From Pelecanus crispus (Eukaryota; Chordata; Aves; Pelecaniformes; Pelecanidae), in the NCBI RefSeq assembly GCF_030463565.1, contig NC_134644.1, forward strand, positions 150,313,967 through 150,377,966: DNA of 64,000 nucleotides, given 5' to 3'. Positions 15,701 through 26,877 of the stretch are shown piece after piece. Position 1 is the stretch's first letter. Each line of letters begins with the position of its first letter. The notes beneath the pieces are model-generated. The model had not been told where the DNA came from and ran no database searches. It saw only the letters and a list, made by a program, of their open reading frames with translations. The position numbers were made by a program, and so were the translations under genes.

Positions 15701-16265
15701 GCCGCACCCGGGATGAAGTTCACGGGTCTGCAGCCGCTGCCACACAGCCCCGCGGTCCCTTTCCCGGCTGCTGCCGCTTAGACCTTGTGGCAGCGGCACA
15801 CAGCACGGAGAAACGCCTCAAGGTCAGCAATGAAGCAGCCGGGTGGGCCGGAGGGAGCAGGGCAGCCCCGCCGGCCCGGGGGGGGGGGGGGGAGTGTTTT
15901 AAGACACCGTCGCCAGGGCCACCCCTGCGGCCCCCCCGGCTCCGTCGCTGCACGGCGGCACCTCCAGCCCCTCCTCACCCCGCCCCGGGCCGGGCAGTCG
16001 GGAAGAGGCAGCCGCGCCGGCCGCCGCGCCCCGCCATGGGCTGCTCCAGCAGCGCCCGCGGCCGCCCCCAGGAGCCGCCGCCGCCGCCGCCGCCGCCGCG
16101 GGGTGAGCGGGCCGGGGGGCGGCGGGCCGGGCCGGGGGGCGGCGGGCGGGGGGTGCCGCGGGGCTGGCGGAGGGTGGGGAGCCGCCTTGCTGCGCCCCGG
16201 GAGGGAGGGCTGGCTCCCCACACCGCTGCTGCTTGTGAAGGAGTGAGTTCCCAGCCGCCCTCCCT
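15700..16265. promoter_or_regulatory. ERICH5: CpG-island promoter of ERICH5
   Basis: Dense CpG and GC sequence around the ERICH5 start codon, including a G run at 15879-15892 and a CCG repeat in the coding exon. No TATA box is seen; a dispersed start is expected. Confidence 0.8.
16036..16102 (+). CDS. ERICH5: ERICH5 exon 1 (residues 1-22, MGCSSS anchor and poly-Pro)
   Basis: ATG in the CpG island to donor GTGAGC at 16103. It carries a CCG trinucleotide repeat encoding Pro x8 directly before the splice donor. Ends with one base of codon 23. Confidence 0.88.
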
Positions 16266-19200
16266 CTCCGCAGGCTTTTTTTTTTTTTTTTTTTTTTTTT
16301 AATGGGCTTAAGCTGCGCCAGGGGAGGTTTAGGTTGGAAATTAGGAAAAAATTCTTCTCGGAAAGGGTGGTCAAGCATTGGAACAGGCTGCCCAGAGAGG
16401 TGGTGGAGTCACCATCCCTGGCAGTGTTCAAAAAACGGGTAGATGTGGCACTTCGGGACATGGTTTAGTGTAGTCTACCCTTGATTGGTTTAGTGTGGAC
16501 TTGGTAGTGTAGGTTAATGGTTGGACTGGATGATCTTAAAGGTCTTTTCCAACCTAAACGATTCTATTCTATTCTATTCTATTCTATTCTATTCTATTCT
16601 ATTCTATTCTATTCTATATTCTGTTCTATTCTATTCTATTCTAAATTTACAGACAGGTCCTGCGGTTGGTCCTTTTGCATAATGCCTTGTAAATCCAGTG
16701 CTTCCCCCCACCCGCCCTTTAAAATAATAGTGAACTAGCAGTACCTGACCCCGCTATCCTTCCTTTTTCTTACAAAATCCGTACCTCCACCCCAACACGG
16801 TTTACAGCACTGGCAATACTCTTGTGACTTTGATTTGGCTCAGGTCACAGAGGGTTAATTTTGAGTGCAAGGAGTATTTGTAGGATGCTCCATAAGAGTA
16901 TCCTTGCTGTTCAGCGAAGGTTAAATAAAACTTTGTTTCCATATTCATCATACTTAGTTCTTTGCTCCAAGAGCAGGTTGGAAACACTTTTATAAGAACC
17001 TGAATGCTGCAATTACACATATCCTCTCCAGAAAGATACCATCCTGAAGATACATAAAAGTTGTTTGCATTTCATTTTGCTGCATTTGTTTCCTGTGTTC
17101 TTGAGTTACAAATATCGTCTGTTGCTGTTTTTCTGGCTGCAGCATCCGTGTTTTCTGCGGGGGTTTATTTTCCATTTGTTGTCTCGCGGTGTTGTGGTTT
17201 GTGACTGCAGAGGTGATAGCAGGTTGTATGGGGTGAGTGTTGTCTGGGCCACTATAGAGCCAGCACACATCTGCAAACCGAGGAGCCCTGCTGAAAATAT
17301 CAGCAGAAATCTCTTTATAATCTACCTGCTGTCTCATTCACCTGGTCAATGTAACAAATTCCTCTGCCTTTCCATCCTCTACTGAAAGATACTTGCACAG
17401 GAACACAGAAGGGCTTGGGGAAACAACTGAAGTAATCTATTCTGAGTATTTTAAGAATTCTGTCTAAAGCCCTGTTCATGTTAGGCTAGGTTATGAAATG
17501 TACTAAATACATAAACTGATGTCATGGTCATGATAAAGTGCAGTTTGTAATTCCAGCTGAAAGATTTCCATTAATTTGACTGTTACCAGCCAGATATGTT
17601 GGTTATTTTCTAATTTAGTTTTATAAGAGAGGATAATTTGAAAGCAACTTCTCTAAATGTGTTAATGGAAAAATATGTATTTAATGTCCTTCCATTGATG
17701 CGTAACTCACAAATGTGAGGCTTTTCTGAAAGGAATGAAAGAAAGAAGGCAAAGAGAAAAATACTGTAGCCATGGCCCACTTAAATTCACTGTGCTTTTC
17801 ATTGTTTCGCCAGCTGAAATTGTCTACAGCAGGGAAAATAAAAATTATAAATTTAAAAATAAAACAAAAATAGAAGGCATCCTAGGAATGTTGACTGCCA
17901 CGTGATGGTCATTCTTCTTGGGGATAAAGGTATTGAACAGATGACTGGGAGGATTTATTTTTTCCATATTAGAGAATTCTTTGCATTTCAGATGAGAGTG
18001 GAGGAATGCTTCCAGGGTTTCCAGCAGTGCAGATCTCACAGTATTTTATAATCCACTATGTATAAAACATCTTGATGAAGAGAGGGCTAGCTGGAAGTTA
18101 CAGCGCTGATGTTTATAGGAGCTGCAGGAGATTCCTAGTAATAATGGTTTTGAATTGTTTCTTTTGCTGGTGACACCAACTGAATATTCTGTATAACATG
18201 CTAGTTTTCATGGCTCATTTATTTCTGTCTGTAGGCTTTAAATGCTCCCTGTTCACCTGGTACCAAGCAAGGTGAAGGCATGAGAAGTGTCTAAAGATGT
18301 CGTGGTCTAACCCCAAGTGGCAACTAAGCACCACACAGCCGCTTGCTCTCCCCCCCCGCCCCTGGTGGGACGGGGGAAGAGAATTGGAAAAAAAAAAAAG
18401 TAAAACCCGTGGGCTGAGATAAAAGCAGTTTAATAGGACAGCAGAGGAAGAGATAATAACGATAAAAGAATATACAAAACAAATGATGCACAATGCAATT
18501 GCTCACCACCCACTGACTGACGCCCAGGCAGTCCCCGAGCAGCTATCACAGCCCCCCAGCCAACTCCCCCCAGTTTATATACTGAGCATGACATCATATG
18601 GTATGGAATAGCCCTTTGGTCAGTTGGGGTCAGCTGTCCTGGCTGTACCCCCTCCCAGGTTTTTTTTATGCACCTGGAAGAGCACAGGAAGCTGAACAAG
18701 TCCTTGACTAGCATCAACGCTACCTAGCAACAACTAAAACATCAGTGTGTTATCAGCATTATTCTCATACTAAATCCAAAACACAGCACTATGCCAGCTA
18801 CTAGGAAGAAAATTAACTCTATCCCAGCCAAAACCAGGACAAAAGGGATAAAAAAGTAAAGTATGAAAAGATCAAGTCTCTGGTCTCTGAGCATACGCTC
18901 CTTATTTTTAGTCACTGTTTAGAGTAGTTTAAGACTTACTTGCTCTTATTTTGTTGCATATCTGTTTCATGTTGAGCTCTGTGTTAGGAAAAGGAGTGCC
19001 TGGAAGACAAGGTGTGATAGAGACCTAGAGAAGGTAACAGGGAAATATATTTGCTGCTTCTTGTAACACAAGAACTGTGTCACTTGATGAAATGACTAGC
19101 ATCAGCCTTAAAACCAGCAAGAATGTGTTTTACAGGGGATGTAAGCGGGCTGTAGACCTCATTGCCAGTGGTCATGGTAGAGGTCAAGAGCATAAATGGA

Positions 19201-22200
19201 TTGAAAAGGGGCTTGGGCAGGTTCACAGAGGAATGTCCTCCAATGGGCTGAAACCCGGAGCCGTGGGCTGGGTCCCTCTGCCCCTTCCACTGCCCCTCGG
19301 CAGCTGTCAGAGGCAGGGTGCCGCCCCGGGCGGGTCTGCGGCGTAGCTGAGCTTGCCTCCTTTTTTGAGTTGCATTATAAATAGCTATACCTCTGTGAAT
19401 TTGGAGAGGTTGGTTGGATTTCGGATGGTTTTACAGTTCCTGGGACAAATGAGATTTTACATGTGCAATAGTCAAAAGTTGCTTTCTATCTGTCTTGACA
19501 GTCCAGATTCCCTGTTCTTGGTCTTCTCCTGACTTAGCCGTCCTTCCACCGGGCCTGTAGGCACATGCTGACTAGGTGATGCTTGCTGCGGAGGTGTTTT
19601 GCTTGGATGCCTCGAAAGAACTGTGAAGTTATGTTAAGAGCAGCAGTATTCAAGCAGCTGTTTTAAAAGCAGGATGTATTACATTTTTTCGCTGTTCATC
19701 TACGTGTGTATGAAGTATCATACGGTTCTGCTCACTGGCTTTGACACTGCAATCATAATTTTCTCAGAAAATACAATTTGTCCAGTTTTGTAATTATTAT
19801 ATAAACAGATTTCATGCATGAATTCCCAGGGTTTTCATCTTGACATTCCTTTGGAGAAGGTTAAGTACAAGCTCTTGTCAAACTGAATTTAATCGGAAAG
19901 TTAAGTCAGTCTGATAGGTAGGTATACCTCATTTTGGGTCTTCAACTCTTATCCTTAAATACCTGTCAGAGTAATTTTGCTATTTCTTTATTCATCAACT
20001 TTGTCAGCCAAAAAGGCCCATTGCTTTCCTTAGCCAATAAGTTGATGAAAGATGAAGGAAGCAGAAGTTTTAATTTTTTAGGCTTCCTGTTGTTGAACGT
20101 TTTATTAGACAAAGCGTATTATGAATGGTAGTTTAGTATTTAAAAAGACAGACAAATCAGGTTTTGTTTTAAGAAATGGGCACTGCTCACCCTCTGGGAT
20201 AAGAAAGTTCTTCTTGGTGTTTTTCGTTCAGCCCACCCACAGGCACCACCAGAAGTTTCCCACATGCAGCCCAGGGCAGCGGCTCCCTTCTGCTTGGCAC
20301 GTTGATTCTGTGCTTGGTTTGGGGCAGGAAAAGGTGCTTCCTTGCATAGCATCCCGTCACCAGCAAACCTTCTGCACGCTTCAGATCCATAAGGCAAAAT
20401 GTAACAGGACATTGACCTGTAAACAGGTCAGCTGTCTTCATACAAAAATATATGATGTGCATCAAGCCAAAACTGCTTTTATTTTATGTAAGAGCAGCAC
20501 CATCCTGTACTGGATATGTGTAAGAGCTGCAGACCCGTGAAGGAGTATTGTCCGTAGCCAGGTGGGAGCTTTTTGACAGGTAGTGCTTGTGCAGTCCCCT
20601 GTGGGTCTGGTTCTCATCCAGCTTACATGCCCACTCATCAATTGTCTGTAATTCTCTTTTTTCTTTCCTTGCTCTGCCATAACTAAAAGCATCATCAGGT
20701 GAAAACACCCTGACTGCAGATGATCATGAAACCATAGCTGACCAAACACAGTTGGACCCAGTGGAGGATGTGAGCCTTGCCTCTGAGGAAACAAACCCGG
20801 GTGAGGACCCGCCAGGAGAGGAGGCTGCAGCCGTGGTTCTGGCCGAAGAGGGAAAGATCGATTCAGTCAGCAAAAGGGAGGAGCCGGAGGGCACCGAGCC
20901 CCTGCCTGCTGGAGCAGAGGAGAGCTCTGAGCTGCCATCTGCGTGGCGAGAGGAGAGTGCTGGTCCTTCGCCTCTGGCACCGGGAGAAGATGCTGGGGCA
21001 CCATCGCCAGGAGCAGCAGAGGACAGTGGGCTGGTAGAGGGCAGTGACAGCTCTGTAGTGGAAATCATCAAGAAAGTACATATTACTGAAGAGGACCACC
21101 TCATTGAGGGTAATATTTGTGCTTTCATAAATTCAGGAGACCAAATGATGCCTCCAGGGACTTGTGTTTGGGTCCTTTTGACTTTACCGAGAGCCTCACA
21201 TGAGCTTCTGGAGTCAGAATTTGGTCCGGGGAGTCTGTACAATGTGGGGCGTAGAACATGGCTGGGAAAGCCTCAGACTCACAAGTCCAAGCTGTAATAA
21301 ATTTAAATCAGCATTTCCAGTCATTATCTCTGCTATTTCATTTCATGCCCCTTTTGTTCTTAGCAGGCATAATGGCCCACCATACCCCTCATTTAAAATG
21401 CTGTGTTTCTGTGTAGCTCAGACACGTTCCTTAATATTTACAGAGACCAAAGGCTCTATTACTTAGTTCCGTGTATTAATTATAAAGCAACTGTCCCTGT
21501 GCACATGAAGTTGGAGGGTCCATGTCTGGATGTAGAAAAAGCAGCATCTCTTCGATGCACCCTTGGCATATCCAGCCTGTCCTAGAAGCTTGGCTACTAC
21601 ACAAGCAGAATAGAAGTAGTAGTGAAGGGACACAGGGATGGGCTTTCCAAAAATGTTTGGAGCTGTTTAGCTGGGGAGGAAGGCTGCGTGAGGAAGCAGT
21701 GGTGTCTGAGACGGCAGGTATTTCCGTGTGCTGTGGGAGGGACCTTTACTGGGAGGTATGGTCATTGCCAGAGATTGCAGGCTGTGCTCATCTTTGGGTT
21801 AGTGCCCGGAGGACGTGTGTCTCCCGTGGACTGCACAGGCAGAAGGTGCACACTTCACAGGAGGAATCGGATTTCTCCTAAATGGTGCAAAGCAGCTCCG
21901 TGAGGAATTGGATACTTCGTGGGGGAGCATTTCTTCAGGGAATAAGCAGGTGAAACACGTGAGAAGTGTTCTCTGCAGGGAAATGCGGTATCAGCAGCCT
22001 TCCTCACTCCATATTTGCCTTGAAGAAGTGGAAGATGCAGGAGGACTGATCTGTGTGAAGCCCAGAGCCAGTTACACACACTGCCAGTAACCCTGTGGCT
22101 TTGCTGTGCATGTCTGAACTGGCTACATAAATCTGACTCCTTGCATCCCAGTAGCTGAGCATGGGGGTTGGCTTGTCCTCTCCTGTGTCTCTTTGCAAAA

Positions 22201-25200
22201 GAATTTTGAGGTTTCTTCTACATAAAATGGGCATCTATCCTTTGGAATGAAGTCTTGTTTTAGGTAAGCAGTAAATGGCTGGACGCTCAAGAGTAACACA
22301 CATAGTCTTGTCCAGCTGGACGCTCCAATTTCATTAATGACCGTTTCTAAGCTTCTGGAGGCAGAGCAGTACGCCCTGAACATTGTGGTATGACCTCATG
22401 TCCATGGAAACACGTTTGCAACTGACCGTTTGCCTGAAGATCAGTTATGGGGCTTTGACCACCAAGTGATTCATGCTGCTTGCAGGGCGAGTGAACAAGA
22501 CTTTTGGGAAAAAGAGTTTTGCTCCTATTTTTTCCAGGCTAGAAGTAATTAACTTAACTTGTGTGCATTATCTATCCATGAGGCATATGATGAAGAAGGG
22601 ACCTTCCATTTTTATGCTGTGGTGCTTATGATACTTAGCACTTATTCTGCTTTCCTTTATTCTTCAGTAGCTGTGCAAGTAAATTGATTAGGTGCCAGCT
22701 TCCCAGGGAAAGCACAGTTTCAGCCAGACTGGCATGTTACAGTGTTTTCTATTTCTGTTTTGTTCCAATTGCAAATAAAACTGCATATTTATAAAATAAA
22801 ATCCAGGAAAAATTATTTGAACAGAAATAGTACTCAAGATGTGTATTGAATAGAGCGTCAAGGGGATTTTGTGAAAGCATCAGGAGAACTTTATGGGCAT
22901 GAGGCAGGTATGTAGCTATATGATGGAAAGTGATTGGGATCATCCTGTTTGTTCCCTACGGATTCATTCAGGGGGTACCTTGGTGAGGGGCACTGGAGAG
23001 CTGACAAAGTAAAGTCAGGTTTACAGAAAGGAGCTGGGGTGCTTTTCTCAGTGGATCCTAATTCGATCTCCATGGTTACTGTTCCCAGGTGAGACGGGAG
23101 AACAGGTGGAAACTGAGCTGCTCAGTGAGATAGTAAGTGGAGGGCCTGAAACAAAAGAAGAAGAAACAGGAGAAGCTGTGGATGGTGCAGCAGCGACAGA
23201 GATGGGTATGTTGACAGAGGAGGGAAGGACCACATGGGTTATTGTTTAGGAGACAGAAAGGACTGTGCTGTCCTTAATGAGCACATCTTGTCACCCCCCC
23301 TGCCAGCATACAACTGCTTTCTGCATTTTAACACAAGAGAGAGAGTCATAAATATTTTTGTTTACATGAAGAGATGTTTTTGGAAGCAATCAGTTGGAAG
23401 TCATGCTTTTTACATGGGTTGTCTTTATATAATACATCAGTCTTAACAGTGATAAATTATCCCTGTTTGGGGAGAATGCTAGACTATAACATGCAGTCTT
23501 GGAAAATAAAAACCTATGCTAAAATCATGACTCTGCTTATTATTATTTATTTGCAGGCTTGTTTTTATGAGCTAATGCCTTAATGCTGCTTTGTGATTTC
23601 CATTCTATGACAGACAGTCATTTTAGATCCCCTTGTTCTCCTTATCAGCTGAAATCAGCAGTGCAGTGCTGGGATGAAAGCACATTGCACAGCAAATGCA
23701 GTCACATGGTGGGAAGGAAAAATCACAGGCCAAATAAAATGCCTTTGGAAAATCATAACACCAGTGAAGAGAAGAATTCAAGGGGATAGGACTGTCCCTC
23801 TAGCAGACTTGGAAATTATGTTGACAATTGTTGTCGTCACAGTCTTTCTGCAAAAGTTATTTCTTCTTCCTCCACATTAACTAAGAATCCCACACTCATT
23901 TATTTTGAGTCCATCATGTAAGGTATTTGCATGCCCCAGAAGGCAGAGGTTACCCCATGGTATTGCCAGAACGTGGAAAAGGATGAGCAGGCAATGCAGA
24001 CGCCTCCTCCTATCCCCTGGTGAACATTACTGCAATGATTGAACCCGCTGCTCCCCTCTCCCCTCCCTCCTAACCACTGGTCTACGTAGGCGTGCTCAAA
24101 ACCTCTATGGGCTAGTGAGTATGTGTGTAATTCAGAAGAGGACAGCTTCAGCAGGAAGGGTGGGAGATATCTTGACAACAGCACCTTTCATGACTTCCAA
24201 ATGAACCTCTTGCACCTGGGATGAGAGGTCTTTGGTTCCTTCCCCATGATAGTATATGCTCCAGCCTTTGAGCTGTTGAGTACAAAGGGTGAGGGCTCCC
24301 TTAAACAGACCAGCAAGGCATGTTACATCTCTCATCCTTCTTGATATGGTGGGAGGATGCGGAGTTCTGTTTGGTGGGAGATAAATGTGAAGCACCAAAC
24401 TCGTGTGTTCCAGCAGGGCGGAAGTGTCCAGAAACATGCATTTGAAAGGATTGGCAAGACTTTTGCAGGCCATCTTCTGTAACTGGTGGAGAAAGACAGG
24501 TTCTCCTCAAAGTGGGGAGACACTGAATATCTGCAACGGTTGCCTTGCAGGGAGCAGCCATGTAATCTTAAACAAGAGGGACTATGGGACAAAATCTGAA
24601 GAGCCACTGCTCTACAGGGCATTTCAGAGCAGCCCCCCATCTTACTCATGGCTGCTGGCACTGCTGAGTCTTTAACACACCGAACAGTGCCCAAGATAAT
24701 TTTATGTCTTAGCTGTCCACAAAAACTTGTAGTCAAGAGGGTTGTTCAGTGAGTTTTGCCATATGCATTAGGCATGGCTGTGCTGTTCTGTCTTAGTTAC
24801 GCTGACAGCAGCAAGCCAGAGTGTTCCACCTGTGCTACAGGATTAAGGAAAATGGTTTGCAGCGTGAGCGCTGCAACCTGGCAGACCAGTAGGGTGGTGG
24901 TCAAGCTGTTTGGTCAAGGTATATGTGCCTTTATGACCTTGTAATTACTCAAGTGGAATTATATAAGCAGAGACCAAAAAAAGGCACTCACATCCCTTTA
25001 ATTCTCATTTGTTTAACTGTTGGTGATCTTTATATTGTTACTTTTTAAGCTAGCCTGTGAACACAAGCTATCCTTGGCTGTTGGCAACTGTGCTCTTGCA
25101 GGATCTTCAAACTTATGTCATACAGCTTTGCCTATGAAGCCCAAAAAAGTTTATTCACTCAACTTGTTTTTAATGTCTTGCCCCTATGCTTTTGCAAAGA

Positions 25201-26877
25201 ATTATCTGTCTCTGTTGTGAGTTCAGCAAAGCGCTTAATTTGCTTCTGGGAAACATCAAAGAGCATCCTCCTCCTCCTCCCGAAGAATAAGAGATTTCAT
25301 CATGTTATGATTACAGCTTTATTGAAATACTTACTTTCTGCATTTGCCTGCCTTGACAATATACTTCCTAACAGTTTTGTAAGGAAGCAGAAAGAGCACC
25401 CCTGCTTCTGTGTCTGTAATACATTTTGGATGATAGGAGTGTACTGATGCAGACAGCTCAGAGAACAGCTGTGGACGAGAAAAGCAAACAATGTTAAGAA
25501 TGGCACAGTGGCCATTTAAATCTGGGATGCTGTTGTGTAAGGGAGAAATTCTTCCATCTTGAAAGGATATTGAAGAACTAAAACGAGATTCTGGGCAGGG
25601 AAGCAAGATTGCTAAAGGGAATGGAAAAATTCTTACTTTGCGAGAGATCAAAAACATTCAGAGTCTTGCCTCTGAGAGGGTACGACTAAGAGGATATGCG
25701 CTGATCCTAGTGCAAAATAAACAGTGCTCTAGAGGTAGCTGAGGTCCATCTCTGAAGAAGAGAATGCTCAGTGACACACTAAGCATGTTGAATTCAAAAC
25801 CACTAAAGGGGATTGATTTTTTTTTTTCACCTTATGTTAGCCATGTTCATGCAGATTAACTGTCAGACTCTTTGTCACAGAGAATCACTGCAGTTGGACA
25901 TCTCTCTCCTGTCACCTGCATTCCCCTGCAAAATTCCCACCTTCCCTGTATTCCCTGCACAGCCTTGTGGTAATACCACCATTCACTACAAGGACGTTCC
26001 ATGTTCCCAACCTATCCTTGCAGGATCTTCTGGCTGGGAAAGAAGTACCTTGAGCTGGAGTGGTCCAGCACTATGATTTCTGCCAATCATCCCCTTGGGG
26101 ACCATCTTTCAGGTGTCAAGCAAGCCAATGAGACTCGCAGCTTCTCAGCTGCTGATGGCCAACACATATTTTCAGGGGCTGGGTGCAGTTCCTCAACTGT
26201 ACGTTCTCATGGAATAGTTGGGGTAGCAAGGTACCTCCGGAGGTCATCTAGTCCAGCCCACCTACTCAAAGCAGGGTCAGCTGGAGCAGGTTGTCCAGTT
26301 GGGTTTTGAATAACCCCAAGGATGGAGACTCCACAAACTCTGTGGGCACCCTATTCCAACCTGTCAATTGCCCTTACAGTAGAAAAACCCAACATTTTCT
26401 TACATTTAAATGTAATTTCCTGTACTTGAATTTACGCCCTTTGCATCTTGTCCTTATTTAAGACTACTGTAAAATTTAATGTCCATGAAATCTTTGCCTC
26501 TGTATCAAATATGACTGAAATTATTCAGTGATTTCAACAGTTAGAAGAAAATGCAGCAGGGTGGGGAGGAGCACAAGACTGTTGCAGCATAACTGGATTT
26601 CAAATAGGTGATATTAATGTTTGTAAGATGAAGACTCTATATGAATGTCATGGGGGAAGAGGAAGCAGAGCCAGTGGATGCCTGTGGCTGTTTCAGGTCC
26701 ACAGAATACCGTTACAGATCTGGGAGAAGAGCAGATACCCCTTTCATGCTGTGCTGCTTCCAGGGAACTTTCACATTTAATTCCTGTAAGATTTATTGAA
26801 TATCAAGTTGTACCCTCAGATAATTGTTAAATTAACTTTTTCCATGTGTTTCAGAGACAGCCAATAACAAGGAATAG
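16036..26877 (+). CDS. ERICH5: Glutamate-rich protein 5, whole coding region in four exons
   Basis: Coding exons are 16036-16102, 20690-21109, 23089-23205 and 26855-26877; all junctions are phase 1, and the sum of 627 bases gives 208 codons plus TAG. The N-terminus MGCSSS has Gly2 for N-myristoylation and Cys3 for possible palmitoylation, so membrane anchoring is inferred. A run of eight Pro (CCG repeat) follows. Exon 2 is acidic and low-complexity. The conserved end of the family is clear: a segment like [20 protein letters not shown], then VETE and [12 protein letters not shown]. Human ERICH5 is much longer (about 374 residues), the difference being in the repetitive middle. The start has a strong Kozak context (CCGCCATGG). 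The molecular function of the family is not known. Synteny (between RPL30 and RIDA) supports the call. Confidence 0.9.
16276..16300 (+). repeat. Poly-T run at the 5' junction of a CR1
   Basis: 25 T residues directly before the first CR1 base, in ERICH5 intron 1. Confidence 0.95.
16301..16643 (+). mobile_element. CR1 LINE, strongly 5'-truncated, with expanded pentanucleotide tail
   Basis: It begins in the last 60 codons of ORF2 (AATGGGCTTAAGCTGCGCCA), continues with the CR1 3' UTR and ends in a tail that is (ATTCT)n instead of the usual ATTCTATG octamer. Lies in ERICH5 intron 1, sense orientation. Confidence 0.95.
16560..16643 (+). repeat. (ATTCT)n microsatellite
   Basis: About 16 pentamers with two interruptions near 16617-16625, grown from the CR1 tail. 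Confidence 0.95.
18298..18841 (-). mobile_element. Solo LTR of an avian endogenous retrovirus, minus orientation
   Basis: On the minus strand it begins TGTCCTGGTTTTGGCTGGGA and ends with CACGACA, the TG...CA ends of an LTR. It aligns along its length with the LTR at 49554. A TATATAAA box lies at 18574-18581 (minus). The flanks AAAGA and AAAGG look like a decayed 5-bp target duplication, which suggests an ERVL-like class (inference). No internal retroviral sequence. Lies in ERICH5 intron 1, antisense to it. Confidence 0.85.
20690..21109 (+). CDS. ERICH5: ERICH5 exon 2 (residues 23-163, acidic region)
   Basis: The acceptor AG at 20688-20689 follows a long pyrimidine tract; donor GTAATA at 21110. 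It opens [20 protein letters not shown] and ends EEDHLIE. Rich in Glu, Asp, Ser and Pro. Confidence 0.9.
23089..23205 (+). CDS. ERICH5: ERICH5 exon 3 (residues 163-202)
   Basis: Acceptor TTCCCAG, donor GTATGT at 23206. It encodes [19 protein letters not shown] and then [20 protein letters not shown], the best conserved part of the family. Confidence 0.92.
26203..26470 (-). mobile_element. CR1 LINE fragment, minus orientation, diverged
   Basis: The + strand reads like the reverse complement of a CR1 3' end: CTCATGGAATAGTTGGGG, then CCTCCGGAGGTCATCTAGTC, then sequence antisense to the ORF2 end. More diverged than the other copies. Lies in ERICH5 intron 3. Confidence 0.85.
26855..26877 (+). CDS. 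ERICH5: ERICH5 exon 4 (last seven codons and stop)
   Basis: Acceptor TGTGTTTCAG at 26845-26854. The split codon G|AG continues ETANNKE to TAG at 26875-26877. Supported by phase and splice motif only. If exon 3 were instead read through, a stop would occur 14 codons later. Confidence 0.65.

Noticed and set aside
15720-16461. Open frames antisense to ERICH5 exon 1, one running into CR1 antisense sequence
   Set aside because: GC-rich shadow frames and repeat antisense, without family support.
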